In this document: in pieces, positions 50,137 to 60,995 of the stretch
Numbering within the stretch: position 1 is the first letter of the stretch
How the letters are laid out: every line of letters starts with the position of its first letter
Origin: Serilophus lunatus
Lineage: Eukaryota; Chordata; Aves; Passeriformes; Eurylaimidae
Assembly (NCBI GenBank): GCA_013399895.1
Contig: VXBA01000317.1
Coordinates: forward strand, 292,020 to 356,019
Length of the DNA stretch: 64,000 bases
Direction: 5' to 3'
Notes under the pieces: generated by a model
Told to the model about the DNA's origin: nothing
Databases searched by the model: none
The model's input: only the letters and a program-made list of their open reading frames with translations
Position numbers and translations under genes: made by a program

Positions 50137-52724
50137 AGCAGACGCAGATGCTGCAGAGGGCCTTGCACAGAGGTTACAGGGATTTTTAAACTAAAAGCTT
50201 TTTCTTAATATTTAGTCTGATGGCTCACTGCTGTAGGTGGAGGATAATTGAACTGATTTAACATATATGTGTTGGAAGAGGGATGATGCATGTTTGGGTT
50301 CAAAAGCTGCTGCCATTCCTGTGTGGCTCACTGCTAACCTGCATCTTCAGTTCCTGCCACTATCAGACCACAAAAAACCAAACCTGAATAATAACCATTC
50401 TGCTTACACCCGTGCCAGAAATACATTGAATTACAATGATTGTATTTGCTTTTAGTTTATTGCTGTTAATTTTAGTAAGCCTTTACAATTCAGCTGCTTT
50501 CACAAAATACAAAAATTTTTGGTGGGAATTATTGCCAGTGACCTACTTAAGGTAGAGAAGATGCTTTGTACCTATAAACTTTCTTCAAGAGCATTTTACT
50601 GATGGATTTTTCCAGCTTTTAAATGTGGAAGAAAACCAGGAAATATTGGGAATACCACCGGCCCTTGTTGTATGTACCAGTTATGGTTTCCTCCTAATGC
50701 TTCCATATTTTCCCATTAAATGCAGTCACAGCAGGTCTGGGGGATTTTCCTCGTTTCCTCTTGGCAGCTTCAGGTGACAAAAGAAACTTTGAGGTGCCAA
50801 GTACTCGATGGTTGATTGTGGGGTGTGGCCTCCCCCACATCTGCTGGGGGGCTGGAGGGGTTGGGTGGGGCAGGGGGAAGGGGCATCTCGGGGGTGCAGG
50901 TGCAGGAAATGCCTGACCTTGTGCTTCAATTGAGCTCCAGTAGCTGCATTACCTAAGAACCAACCTCAGGTGAATGCTGTGAGGCAGGGAGTGACTCAGC
51001 AGTCCTGACCTTTTTCCTTGCTATTGATATCACACTGACATTTCGAATAAAGAGGAATTTATTTTTCTTTAAATAGTAGTTAAAGGGAGGATTTTCATGA
51101 CATTTTTCACTAACTTTTTTTCTGTCCCAGGAAGAAATAATCCTCCTGTAAGTGTTCTGAAATGGAAACATGTGGCCAGGTGTTGTCCCTTTAAAAAATT
51201 CACACTTTTCTCTGCCTTGGATAACACTAAAATGGGTAAAAACACTACAATATATATTTTTGCTCATGGTAACTGGTAGTGTTGGAGGTCAGGAAGTTTA
51301 TATTTTGTTACATGAAGTAATTTTTAAATATGTATGAAGTAAAAGCATTGTTTTGGGGGTGTCTGTGCTAATTTTCTAATCAGTCTTCAATGAAAGCACA
51401 GGGGGCAGGAGCAGTGTCTGCAAGGAACACCCACAATTATGGCTCATGTCTGTTGTTAAACCAGTGTGTTTGAGAAAGTAAAAATTGTCAAGGATTTTTT
51501 TTTCCCATTCCAATAGAAAATTTATTTCTTTAGAATTTTATCAGTAATTCAAGGTTTGTGATGTTTGATTTCTTAAAAGTTTGTCATTAAATCTAAAATG
51601 TATATTTTTTAAAAATCTTTTTTAGTTGTAAGGTAACAGGAAGAATTTGTAGATGAGAGCTCAGGAAATGCTGGATTACCATCTGGGGCAGCTCTGGACA
51701 CAAGGGACCTGCCTCCTTAAACACAAATTAGTTGTTCACAGAAATAAGGTGTTGCATTTTTAACAGGCAGATTTTGAGAGCTCCCTTTTCCACCACAGCA
51801 AGGTTTCCTATTAAATAGGCTTGCAAAGTGCTCTGGGATCTGTCTCCCAGCTGACTCCTGGGGCTCGTGGAGTGGGAGGAGATGGAACTGTGCAATCAGA
51901 GGGTCGGGCTCACAATTAACAGGGTGTCAGAGGCTCGGGGTGCTGAGCCCTGTCCGTGCTCTGACAGGTCATTAGGGCCCTGCACCACTCGTGGGGACTC
52001 AGCACAGGAGCTGCTGCACTTCCTGCTGTCCCTGGAAATGGCTCTGCTGCCATGGTGGGCATTGCCCTGCATGTAGGGTGAAGGCAAGGATGCTGTGGTG
52101 GATGGTACAGGCTCCTAAAGCACATTACATTCCAGATGTAACCAGGCTCTCAGGGCTCCTCCACACAGGATTTGGGGGTGGAGAAGGTTTTCCATGGCCT
52201 CGCTGCAAGCAAGGAGCTCTGATACTGAGTGTTCAGGATCTGCAGGAAGGAATTTCAGTGCTAGAGCTGAGCTGTGTTCAGATGGAAGAGTTCCTAGGTA
52301 ATCCCCTCAGTACCAAGTCTCCTGTTTCATACAGGCAAGAAAAAGCCTGTGCATCCAAATCCCTCATTGTCTGCATTTTACTATCTAAGAGGGGCAAATT
52401 CTTTAATTCCCTAGAGACTCTGTATAGCTGTTCTCTAAAAAACTGTACCGATAAAAAATAATTCTCCCTCAAATTTGGGAAGCCTTTTTAGGAGAATAAT
52501 GACAAGTCTGTACCATAATCTCTGTTCTCAGGAAAAAGGAACGCCATAATAAAATACACAAATTTAATTTTCCCATTACCAAGACATCTTTTAAAATTAT
52601 TACAGAATTCTCCTTATTAATTCCCATATCCTGCACTCCCATTTTCTGTATATATTTTTTTTATCTCAAGTACATTTAGGTGTCAATTAAATTTGAAATA
52701 TCTCCATTTGTCAGCATTTCATTT

Positions 52725-52960
52725 TTGGCCAGCGTGATGTGCTGCTGATTTGTCCATGCATCCTGACACATGAAACGGGCTCCGAGATGCAGATGCTGCT
52801 CATTAAAGCCCGGCCGCGGTATTTAAAGGGCCCGGCTGTGCTGTCAGTGCTGTCAGAGCCCGGGGCTCGGCAGCCCCGGGGCGGGGGAGGCCACAGCCAC
52901 CGCACAGCCACTCTGCCAGCGGGGTGCGGGAGGCTCAGTGGCACCCGGGCTTTCTGGACA
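52725..52960. promoter_or_regulatory. GC-rich intronic block with strong hairpin
   Basis: A unique A/T-balanced part (52725-52800) with TGACACATGAAAC passes into a CpG-rich part containing GGTATTTAAAGGGCCC, the direct repeat TGCTGTCAG, and the 9-bp perfect hairpin CCCGGGGCT-CGGC-AGCCCCGGG (52859-52880). It is an intragenic CpG cluster that could be an enhancer or minor promoter. Confidence 0.35.
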
Positions 52961-53980
52961 CAATTTTAGGTTTTCTGGAATCGTGTTAAATGGTCATTTG
53001 CACTCTTAAGACACAAAGACGTGTGTATCTAAGTTCAAAATAGAAATAGTTTTTAAGTGTCTTTGCTTTCTGATTTGTTTTACATGGAGCCTTTTGTTAA
53101 TGTAAATTGATTTTTTTTTATCATAGTCACTTTCAAAAGAAATAGTTTAAAAAATATTATAACAAATATTTCCTGCTGCAGTGGCTCCACCTGCCTTCCC
53201 CTGGATACCTGTTACAGCAGGAGAGGGGAAAGAACAGCAATGTACCAGCTTTAATTGCAGTGAGGCAGACTGATTAAACACTATCAGCTGCATCCACTGC
53301 CACCTGTGAGAGACTTTATTAATTAGCTCTGACCTGATTGTGAATAAACATTCATTGGCAGTGGCAGCCTGGGCCCTCTTGGGCTGTCAAATGCAGTGTC
53401 CAACTTCTCTTTTTCTGACCTAGTATTTAAGAACTGATTTTCAGTTAACCATTGAGGAAAGGAACAGACACACCTTACTTGACATTTCATATCAATCCTT
53501 GAGCAGTTTGGGTTTTATTCTAGAGGAGCAATTTCAAATGGGAAAAATAGATGCAAGTAGGAGCTGGTACCCTGGAGTCAGCTCCTCTCCTGTCTCAGGC
53601 TGATGTCTGTCTAAATGTCTGTAAAGCAGAGGGGGAGAGCTAATGTTTGTTTGCTTACAGTCATTGCTCAGGGTGTCTGAGGAGCAGAGCTGTGTGTCTG
53701 AAGAACAAAGAGGTGTCCAGCTCTCCAAGGAGTGTGTGGGGAAGAGGGGGGGTTTCTGTATTGGGGTCCCTGTGGTGTGGCTGTGGGTCCTGGTGCCCTT
53801 CCCAGCCTGATGGCACCCTGGCCCTGGTAGAGGAGCTGTGCTTTTTGCCCCTGCCAAGCGCTTTGCCGTGCAGTCAGGCACGTTCAGGATGACTTGGAGC
53901 CTCCAGCTCTCTTGGTGTCTCTCCTGGGGAGCTGTGATTGTGACCACTCAGTAACTTCCTTTTCTCTTCCTGTTCCCCAG

Positions 53981-54109
53981 CCTGGTAAAGCCCATGCGAC
54001 ACTATACAGTCTTCCTCTCTGAGGACTCTTCTGATGATGAATTTCAGCAGGAAGAGGATCCTGTCTCTGGCTTCTCTGAAAACTTTTTCTTCTCTGCTCC
54101 TTTCGAATG
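53981..54109 (+). CDS. DENND1A: DENND1A exon: acidic serine cluster, ends at FEW
   Basis: A 129-bp exon, one base to complete the previous codon, 42 codons, two bases out. Acceptor is CTGTTCCCCAG. It encodes LVKPMRHYTVFLSEDSSDDE and then a segment ending NFFFSAPFE plus TG. SEDSSDDE is an acidic serine cluster of casein kinase 2 type. The donor is GTCTAT, which matches the consensus only at GT, yet the next exon restores the conserved FEW-PQPYR. By my count from known Akt-site numbering, this junction is where the human short isoform V2 diverges. Read-through would add 61 codons to a stop at 54291-54293. Confidence 0.93.
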
Positions 54110-56319
54110 GTCTATCCTTTACTCTCTGGTGCTCATGCCAGCTTCCAGCAGTGGGGTTTGCATTGCTCAGGGTGCCTGCTCCTGTTACTGGGATTTTGGA
54201 AATGTTCCTGTACAGTGTTTGACGAATGTCCAGCATTTCTCCTGCTTGTTTGTTTGGATGTTGAGAAGCATGCCAAAGCATCCTCCTGCATGAAACACTG
54301 CAGCAGCCCACAGCTTACGGGCTTACATGGACTCGAGTTCTGTGGGATGTCACCCTTCCATTTGTCCTATGTCCCAGCTCATGCTCATGCTCCTGTCCAG
54401 TCATTCTGCCATTCTTCTTTGTGTGGTGCTACTATGCTTTTGGGCTGTCCTGTGAGCCTTGTTCCAGTGCAGTTGTCGACCTTTTCCAGTGTCACCTGTT
54501 TGATCTCAGCCTCTCTGGTCTGTCAGGTACCACATCCCTGGGGAGTCCCCAGGCACGTCTTCCAAGGGCAATCTGACAATTATACAAGAAGCAGGAAGTC
54601 TGTTGGGTTTATTGGTGTCCAGCCCTTGAATTGGGACTTCTTGTACTTCCCCAAAGCTCTGTAACTCAGTCTTGAAAGACGGTGCTGAGCAGCTCTGCCA
54701 AAGCCACACGTTGAAGCCCTGGCTGAAGGATTCTGTCCCCTGCCCCTGAGCACAGCCTGCCCTGGGTGCCTGTGTGAGGGAGGGGAGCCCTGCCAGCCAG
54801 GGGGTTCAGCTGCACTAAATCCCTCTTGCTGCCTCTGAACATCCTAGTCCTGCTGGGCAGGTGTGAGCTGAGCCCTCACTGAAAAGCATCAGAGGATTTG
54901 TTATTTCCTAACCTCACCTGCTTGAGGATTTCTAGAGGATGAAAGGGAGAGGAATTGCACAGAATTACACTCATTCTTTTTAACAAATGCAGTCACTGGC
55001 TTGACCAGAACCTGTAGGAAGAGGTGCCAGGGTACTGTGACCTGCAGCCTCAGAAATCTGTGTGATGCCAAATCCAGGCAGTTCAGGAGCTGGGAGATGG
55101 ATGCCCAGTCACACCTGAGCAGCTGGTTTGGACCAGGCTGGAGGAAGAGGCTGCCAGGACAGCAGAGGGGTCTCCAGGTGCTAAAGTCCATCGTGTGCTG
55201 CAGAGAGTGGATTTGGGGGCTGACAGGGAAGGGAAGAGACTGGGGTGGGGAGGTTCAACAGTAAAGGGCCGGAAAATGTGTTCTCCCACTCGTGTTTGGG
55301 GTGGAGCAGGCCAGGTTGGTGTGCAGAATATTGCTCAGGGTGGGGGTGGCAGTGTGATCTGGTGCTGAGCAGATGAGCACACACGAGGTGAGACTAAAGG
55401 CACGACCAGGGTTTGTGAGATCCCTTCCTGAGGCCCTGTACCATCTCTGTCTGCCTTGTCCCTGCAGTGATTGGTGAGTGCCTGCTCTGTGTGTGGTGGG
55501 CTGTTTGTGGATTTGCATGATATAGATGTATTATGATAAAATATGGAAAGAGGAGGAGGGTTATTCCATAGGATCTGTTTTTGCAGGTCTCACAAATATT
55601 TTCTTTTAATTGAAAGCTTGTTTAAATGCCACAGTACAACTGGCTGCCAGTCAAGTGCCAATCCCCACAGCCGTGTGTGGCACTTGCTGTTATTAATTGG
55701 ATGCACATCGTGCTGCTGTTCTCTGTACACACCAAAATGCAAATCTGTTGGTTCATTTTTTTGCTGAGGTTTGTACAAGAGAAGCATCCTGCTAACTCAG
55801 CCTTGGCTGGGAATGTAAAGGAGGTGTCTCCATAATGGATTGTGGTGTTTCTTGATAAGATGACACCAGTGAAATCATTGGAACTCTGCACAGTGTTCCC
55901 AATTATTGCAGGAAAACACTGAATTATGTTGTGTGCTGAGTTAGCTCCAAGGAAGAAGATGTAAGTGCCTGCAAACATGGGCCCGTGCCCGGCCTGAGGG
56001 GAGCCCAGATGGGCAGGATGGAGAGCTGCCATCCCATTAGCCCTGCTCCCAGAGCTGCCTCCTCAGCCTGGCTGTACCTGCATGACCACAGCTTTCCTCT
56101 GGTCACTTCCTTCCTGAGCACCCCCGGGTGCCAGGTCCCCTCTGCACGTCCCTCTTCCCGCGGGCACTGCTCCCCCTCCTGCTCTGCACAGGGCTCTCTG
56201 GGCTGGGTTTGCCATCCAGCAGCTTTTTGTAACTCATCCAGCTCCTTAGGAAATAGTGGTTAACACAAACAAATTAGAAAGATGTCCATTTGCAACGTGG
56301 TTTTTTGTTTGTGCCCCAG
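54110..56319 (+). other. DENND1A: DENND1A intron (2.2 kb)
   Basis: The first 184 bases stay open in the frame of the preceding exon. The rest is unique sequence with no recognised exon or repeat. No canonical AATAAA was seen soon after the read-through stop, so an intronic polyadenylated isoform lacks an obvious signal here. Confidence 0.75.
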
Positions 56320-56578
56320 GCCTCAGCCGTACCGGGCTCTGAAGGAGTCGGACAGTGCGGATGGGGAGGAGCCGGGCAGTCCCGAAAAACCCAGGGAGCC
56401 GCTGCCTCCCAGCCCTCTGCTCTCCAGCAAGGCCACAGAAGTCAACCTCCTGGAAGACATCTTCCCAAACTTAGGAGTAGAAGCCCAGCCTCAGGCTCTC
56501 AGCCAAGCCAAGAGCCTGGAAGACCTGCGGACACCTAAGGAGGAGGGGGGGGAGCAGCGCTGCACCTTCGATTACCAG
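56320..56578 (+). CDS. DENND1A: DENND1A exon: Akt/14-3-3 region and LEDIF motif
   Basis: A 259-bp exon, phase 2 in and phase 0 out, acceptor TGTGCCCCAG and donor GTGGGC. After completing Trp it encodes PQPYRALKESDSADGEE, a proline-rich stretch, VNLLEDIFPNLG, AKSLEDLR and FDYQ. YRALKESDS corresponds to the human segment with the serines reported as Akt targets (Ser536/Ser538) that release autoinhibition through 14-3-3 binding. Here Lys replaces Arg two residues before the first Ser. LEDIF resembles endocytic adaptor motifs. Confidence 0.95.
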
Positions 56579-57207
56579 GTGGGCTCTGTGTGTGCTGGGG
56601 CCTCCCCCCTGCTCTGGGGAGCTTTGGCATGTTATGGTTATCTCAGCAGTGAGAATGAACAGCTGAGAATTTTCAGGTCCCCTCCAAACTTTTTTTCTTC
56701 TAATCTGACCATTTTGGGCTAAGCATCATTTAAACAATCTTCCTCTGGAGAAGAGGGATTCTTTGTGAAGCTGAGCATTTTCAGCCTACAAAGTGACAAA
56801 CTAAAGCAGACTCCAAGATATTCATCTGACATTAAAGAAGAGAATGTAATTTCTACCTTCTAATAACATTTAATTTACTATTATATCCAGATAGTACATT
56901 TGTCAGCTTTTTCCATACAGCAATTAAGGCTTCTCAGTTTGTGTACCTTGGACACAGGGGTGCGCTCCTTCCTGGAGGTACACAGCTCCTTCCTGAGCAA
57001 CCTGTGAGAGGCAGAGCTGGAATTAAAGCTGCAGAGTCCTGACTGCTTCCATGGCTGTCCAGGTCACACGCTGTTGTCCCTCTCCAGTACTGACAGTCTG
57101 GGGACAGATCCTCTTCCCTCACAGCCGAGCAGCCTGAACTCGCTTCCTGCTCCGTGTTGTGAGGAGGTCAGTCAGGAAAAGGTAACATTTTTGATGGTTT
57201 CTTGCAG
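56579..57207 (+). other. DENND1A: DENND1A intron
   Basis: A 629-bp intron ending in GATGGTTTCTTGCAG. Nothing else was recognised. Confidence 0.85.
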
Positions 57208-58494
57208 AGAATGGACTTGGGTGTGTCCGAGAGGAACAGGATTGTGCCAACCATGAAGCTGTCCCACCCCTACAACAAGCTGTGGAGTATGGGCCATGAT
57301 GATATGGCCATTCCCACCAAGTATTCCCAGAGCTCACCAGAAAGGCCCCTGGGAAACGTGCCCCCAGTCACCAGGAGACCCCAGAGCAGAGACAGTGGTG
57401 TGGCTCCTGCAGAGAAGGATGACTCGAATCCTGCCATCCAAGGGAACATCACCATTCCGAGGCCACAGGGAAGGAAGACTCCGGAACTGGGGATAGTGCC
57501 ACCCCCACCAGCACCCAGGGCTTCCAAGCACCAGACTCCAGCTGGGTCAGTGGAAATCCTCCCCACTCCTGGGCGCAGCCACTTGGTTTCAGATCTTATC
57601 CCAGAGCCCTTTGGAGGGGGGAACGTGTCCCTAGACCCTGAAATCCAGCAGTCTGTGACTTACCCCTCTCACCCGTCTCAGCTGCTGTCCAGTGCTGCCG
57701 GCACTGCTGAGATGCTCCAGCCTGTCAAGGTGAAGGCAGAAGGTGCAGGTAATGAAAGTGACTTCCTTCTGAAGCTCCTGGACCCCCTGAAAACAGCGGG
57801 CTGGGAGGGCCCCAGCCTGCAGAGCTCAGCCCCTCCGGCCTCTGCAGCCGCCTTCGGCCCAGGGGGGAGTGACTTTGTGCCTCCTCCAGCTGCACCATTT
57901 GTCCAGCCCCTTGGCTACCCTTCCCCAGCTCCACCACCTTTTCTACAGCCATCCTCCAATCCCTTCACCCAGACACTGCCAGGAGCCCTTCCAGTGTCCC
58001 TGGTCAGACCCCCCAGGGGCTCCTTCACCCCCTCCTTAGGTCATGCCTACAGCTCCAGCTTCATAACTCCCCCTTCTGGCTTCTACCCACCACAGAGACC
58101 TCAACCAAACATGTCAACACTATCCATGCCAAACCTGTTCAGCCAGGCTGCAGCTGTGCCAGCAGCTGGCTCCCTGCTCCTACAGAGCCACAACCCTTCT
58201 CCAACCAGCTCCCTGCAGCCAGCGTGTCTCAGTGCTCCTTCCAAACCCCGAACATTACAGGTGGGCCAGGCCAGCACAAAGGTAGATCCCAAACAAGCTC
58301 TGGCTCTCCTGGCCAATGAACCCCCTCTGCTCCCTGCCAGGCCAGCCAAAGGCTTGGAGTCAGTGTTACTGTCCTCAAAGTCTGAGGAGACAAAAGATCC
58401 ATTTGAAGATCTATTAAAAAAGACCAAGCAGGACGTGTCACCCACACCAGGTAAGGTGGAACAGCTCAGAAAGCGATGGGAAACCTTTGAGTGA
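57208..58494 (+). CDS. DENND1A: DENND1A terminal coding exon (proline-rich adaptor-binding tail)
   Basis: 428 codons plus TGA, entering in phase 0 after CTTGCAG. It starts RMDLGVSERNR. Conserved blocks are HPYNKLWSMGHDDMAIPTK, NITIPRPQGRKTPELGIVPP, SMPNLF and the end KDPFEDLLKKTKQDVS to VEQLRKRWETFE. The region between is disordered and rich in Pro, Ser and Ala, with SH3-ligand-like stretches (VPPPPAPRASK, LLPARPAKG). DPF is a known AP-2 alpha-ear ligand. The tail recruits connecdenn 1 to clathrin-coated pits. A GTAAGG sits inside the coding sequence at 58451, and splicing there would remove the conserved end. Confidence 0.97.
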   Translation, partial: RMDLGVSERNRIVPTMKLSHPYNKLWSMGHDDMAIPTKYSQSSPERPLGNVPPVTRRPQSRDSGVAPAEKDDSNPAIQGNITIPRPQGRKTPELGIVPPPPAPRASKHQTPAGSVEILPTPGRSHLVSDLIPEPFGGGNVSLDPEIQQSVTYPSHPSQLLSSAAGTAEMLQPVKVKAEGAGNESDFLLKLLDPLKTAGWEGPSLQSSAPPASAAAFGPGGSDFVPPPAAPFVQPLGYPSPAPPPFLQPSSNPFTQTLPGALPVSLVRPPRGSFTPSLGHAYSSSFITPPSGFYPPQRPQPNMSTLSMPNLFSQAAAVPAAGSLLLQSHNPSPTSSLQPACLSAPSKPRTLQVGQASTKVDPKQALALLANEPPLLPARPAKGLESVLLSSKSEETKDPFEDLLKKTKQDVSPTPGKVEQLRKRWETFE

Positions 58495-60525
58495 CCCCCG
58501 ATGGCCTTGGTGTCCCTTTGGAAGTGACAGTGAGGGGTTGGGGTTTTTGAGCCAGCATTAAACCAAGCATTTCTTTTATGGAAGGCTGAGCCAGGACAGC
58601 TGCAGGACCATCACTGAGCTGCAACTCGCCACGAGGGCATTTTGCCCAGAGTCAGAGCCCTCTGTGGTCCCTGACAGGGCTCCCTCCCTCCCCACCACTG
58701 ACTCCCGGGATTCCTGCACTGACCAAAGCGAGAGGGGAGTGGAGTTGGGTTGGGTTTTCCACACACAGCTTTTCAGACAGTACTACTGATGCAGAAGTTA
58801 CTCCTTCCCTGTATTTTAGTCCTTAGCACACCTGGATCACATGGCACATCGTGCTGGGGCTCCTTCCTGCCTCTGGGATTAGACATGGGAATAGTGTTTT
58901 GTTTTCACAAACTGCAGCAAACAAACCTGACTTTGGGCTGCAGTGAATTAATCCAACAGGCTCTGCTTTGTCCTGCCTTGGCACCCAGACACATTTAGGG
59001 TGTGCTGTGGGATGAGCTCCCTCCTCCACTCCTCCACACACTGACACCGAGTTGTCACAAGGCCCTGTGGCCTCACAACCACAGCATAGAGCAGCTGCTC
59101 AGGGTTTGGTCCTGCATCTCCATGGGGAAACTGGACACACCAGCAATTGTTTGGGGTATTTTTTTTTTTGAGCTTGTTTGTTTTTGTTAAATACATCAGA
59201 GAATAGAGGCCGTAAAGAGTATTCTAGTACTTATATATGTGTATCTTATCTATCAATATTGTAAATGGCAGTATAGGAATGGAATGTAACAATATCTTGA
59301 TCATTACAAACAAAAAAGAGAAGAAAACAGAGATCTCTGTGTTCCAGCTGAAGGCAGAGCATGTCCATGGGGTGGGATCCAGGCCCTGCTGGTCTGGGCT
59401 GAGCCCTGGGGCTGGATCCCGCCCTGGGCTGGTCCTGGGACCCCCGAGCACAGAGTGCAAGAGATGGGGAAAGGGAAGAGATAAGGGAAAATTATGTCCA
59501 GCTGGATTTTACTGAGACCCCTCTGTTGCAATCGTGTCCTTGGGATGTGTCGCCAACTCTCGGCACCCCGAGGAAGCTGCTGTCTGAGCATTTCTGTTTT
59601 ACTTCGGTGCTTTTCTGGTTTGTTTTGTATCTGGGCACACTCTGGTGTAAAACCTGTCGCTGGCAGAGGGAATCATGTCACCATGGAGCCTTTGATAAAG
59701 GAAATCATCTTGGACATGTGGGGGAATTCTTGTAAAGCTTTACCTGATTTCCAGTGTATCTATTTTATTCATGTAATCTTGGAAGTTTTCTTACTCTGGG
59801 GCACGGGAATGGCTGTCTGTGATTGGAGTCTGGGCAATACAAAGGAAAAAATACTCTTAATATCTGACATGCCACTGGTTTGGGAAAGACCACAGTATTC
59901 CAGGAATGTTCTGTTTCTGTACAGTGCTGTTCCTCTGACAAGCCATTCCCTTGGATTTGTATTTTCTTTTTGTGTTGGAAAACAGATGGGTTTAGTATTG
60001 CATAGTAAAATATTTAAAGTCTAAGATAACAGTTCCATTTTATTTTACACAGTTCAGAATACGAATGTTATATAATTCAGCGTGGAATTCCAGAACTCCT
60101 TTGCTGTGAACTGGACAATCAAACATTCTGGATGGTGGTGGCTGTGAATGGGCACTGCTCAGTCCTGCTGGGACAGGCAGGATTCACAGTGTCACTGTCA
60201 CACAGGGATCAGACTCTGAGGAGCCCCACTACAGATGCTTGAAAGCACTCAGGAAATTCTGAGCCACTGCAGCTCGTTTCCATCTCTGGTTCTTTGCCCA
60301 CATTAGGGATAATTTTATGCCATTGATTTTTAGACAGACAAGCACTCGGGTCATTTTCTGAAGAGTATTAGCACTTTACTGAAGTGGCATTTCTCACCCT
60401 TCATTGTTTTGCACCTCTCAGATCCAAGAGGACAAGGAGGTTTGACATTCCTCACTTCTGGAACAGGGTTTGCAAGCAGGAGACTTTTTGGGGGCTTCTT
60501 GTAATAAAGGAACCAAACTCCCTAG
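58495..60525 (+). other. DENND1A: DENND1A 3' untranslated region (end inferred)
   Basis: Non-coding sequence follows the TGA. The first canonical AATAAA on the + strand is at 60503-60508, which would give a 3' UTR of about 2 kb. An AGTAAA variant near 60005 could give a shorter one. Open frames in this stretch, including one of 176 codons at 59494-60024, have no family resemblance. Confidence 0.55.
60503..60508 (+). terminator. DENND1A: Candidate DENND1A polyadenylation signal AATAAA
   Basis: The first AATAAA downstream of the DENND1A stop codon. A T-rich run follows at 60627-60640. Cleavage is inferred, not shown. Confidence 0.45.
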
Positions 60526-60989
60526 GGCAGTATTGGGGGTTTGTCTTATTTAAACTCAGGAATTCCTAATGTGGTTCATTCCTAATAGTGAGAGAGCAGC
60601 TCTAGGGCTGATCTAGGATTTATGATTTTTTTTTTTTTTTACTAATCCAGTATAAAAATTGTCCCTGATATTATTCATCAGAGACTTTATCCTCAGTTTT
60701 CTCCATGTTCCTGTACTTGCCCTGGGTTTGGCACCACTTTGCTTATTTACAGCTGCTTCCTGCCTTTAGAATTAAGTTTACTTTAAAAAACCCCATGAAA
60801 AACAAACCTCCTTGAAGTTTGTGCTGGATCTGCTGCAGAGGAGGTCAAACCATTCCTGTATCTGTGACAAATCATCACAAAATTAGTGGTTTAACTGAAG
60901 AGACATGGAGGTCTGCCCTGTGTCAGCAAGGTGTTCCTCAGGGACACTCAGTCACAAGTCGATGTAACCAGCTCTGGTTTTAACCAAAT
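60526..60989. other. Intergenic gap between convergent genes
   Basis: About 450 bp between the inferred DENND1A and distal CRB2 ends. It contains a T run (60627-60640) and no recognisable gene. Confidence 0.45.
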
Positions 60990-60995
60990 TTTATT
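60990..60995 (-). terminator. CRB2: Candidate distal CRB2 polyadenylation signal
   Basis: TTTATT on the + strand reads AATAAA on the minus strand. It lies about 2.07 kb beyond the CRB2 stop codon. A nearer ATTAAA variant lies at 62687-62692, so two 3' UTR lengths are possible. Confidence 0.4.

Larger units (their letters stand above)
49174..53980 (+). other. DENND1A: DENND1A intron (4.8 kb)
   Basis: No coding sequence was recognised. It contains a candidate CTCF site (50124-50136) and a GC-rich block with a strong hairpin (52795-52950). An exon-like AG/GT pair at 51130-51146 has a strong pyrimidine tract but encloses only 17 bp, so it would break the frame and is probably a decoy. Confidence 0.7.

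Noticed and set aside
51130..51146. Exon-like AG/GT pair with strong pyrimidine tract
   Set aside because: Only 17 bp long, breaks the frame and has an in-frame stop in one phase.
54107..54664. 185-codon open frame overlapping the FEW exon end
   Set aside because: It is out of frame with DENND1A and has no recognisable domain; only the in-frame read-through to 54293 was kept as a finding.
57270..58447. Minus-strand open frames opposite the last DENND1A exon
   Set aside because: They are shadows of the GC-rich, proline-rich coding exon on the + strand.
59494..60024. 176-codon open frame in the DENND1A 3' UTR
   Set aside because: No family resemblance, A/T-rich UTR composition and no initiation or splice context.
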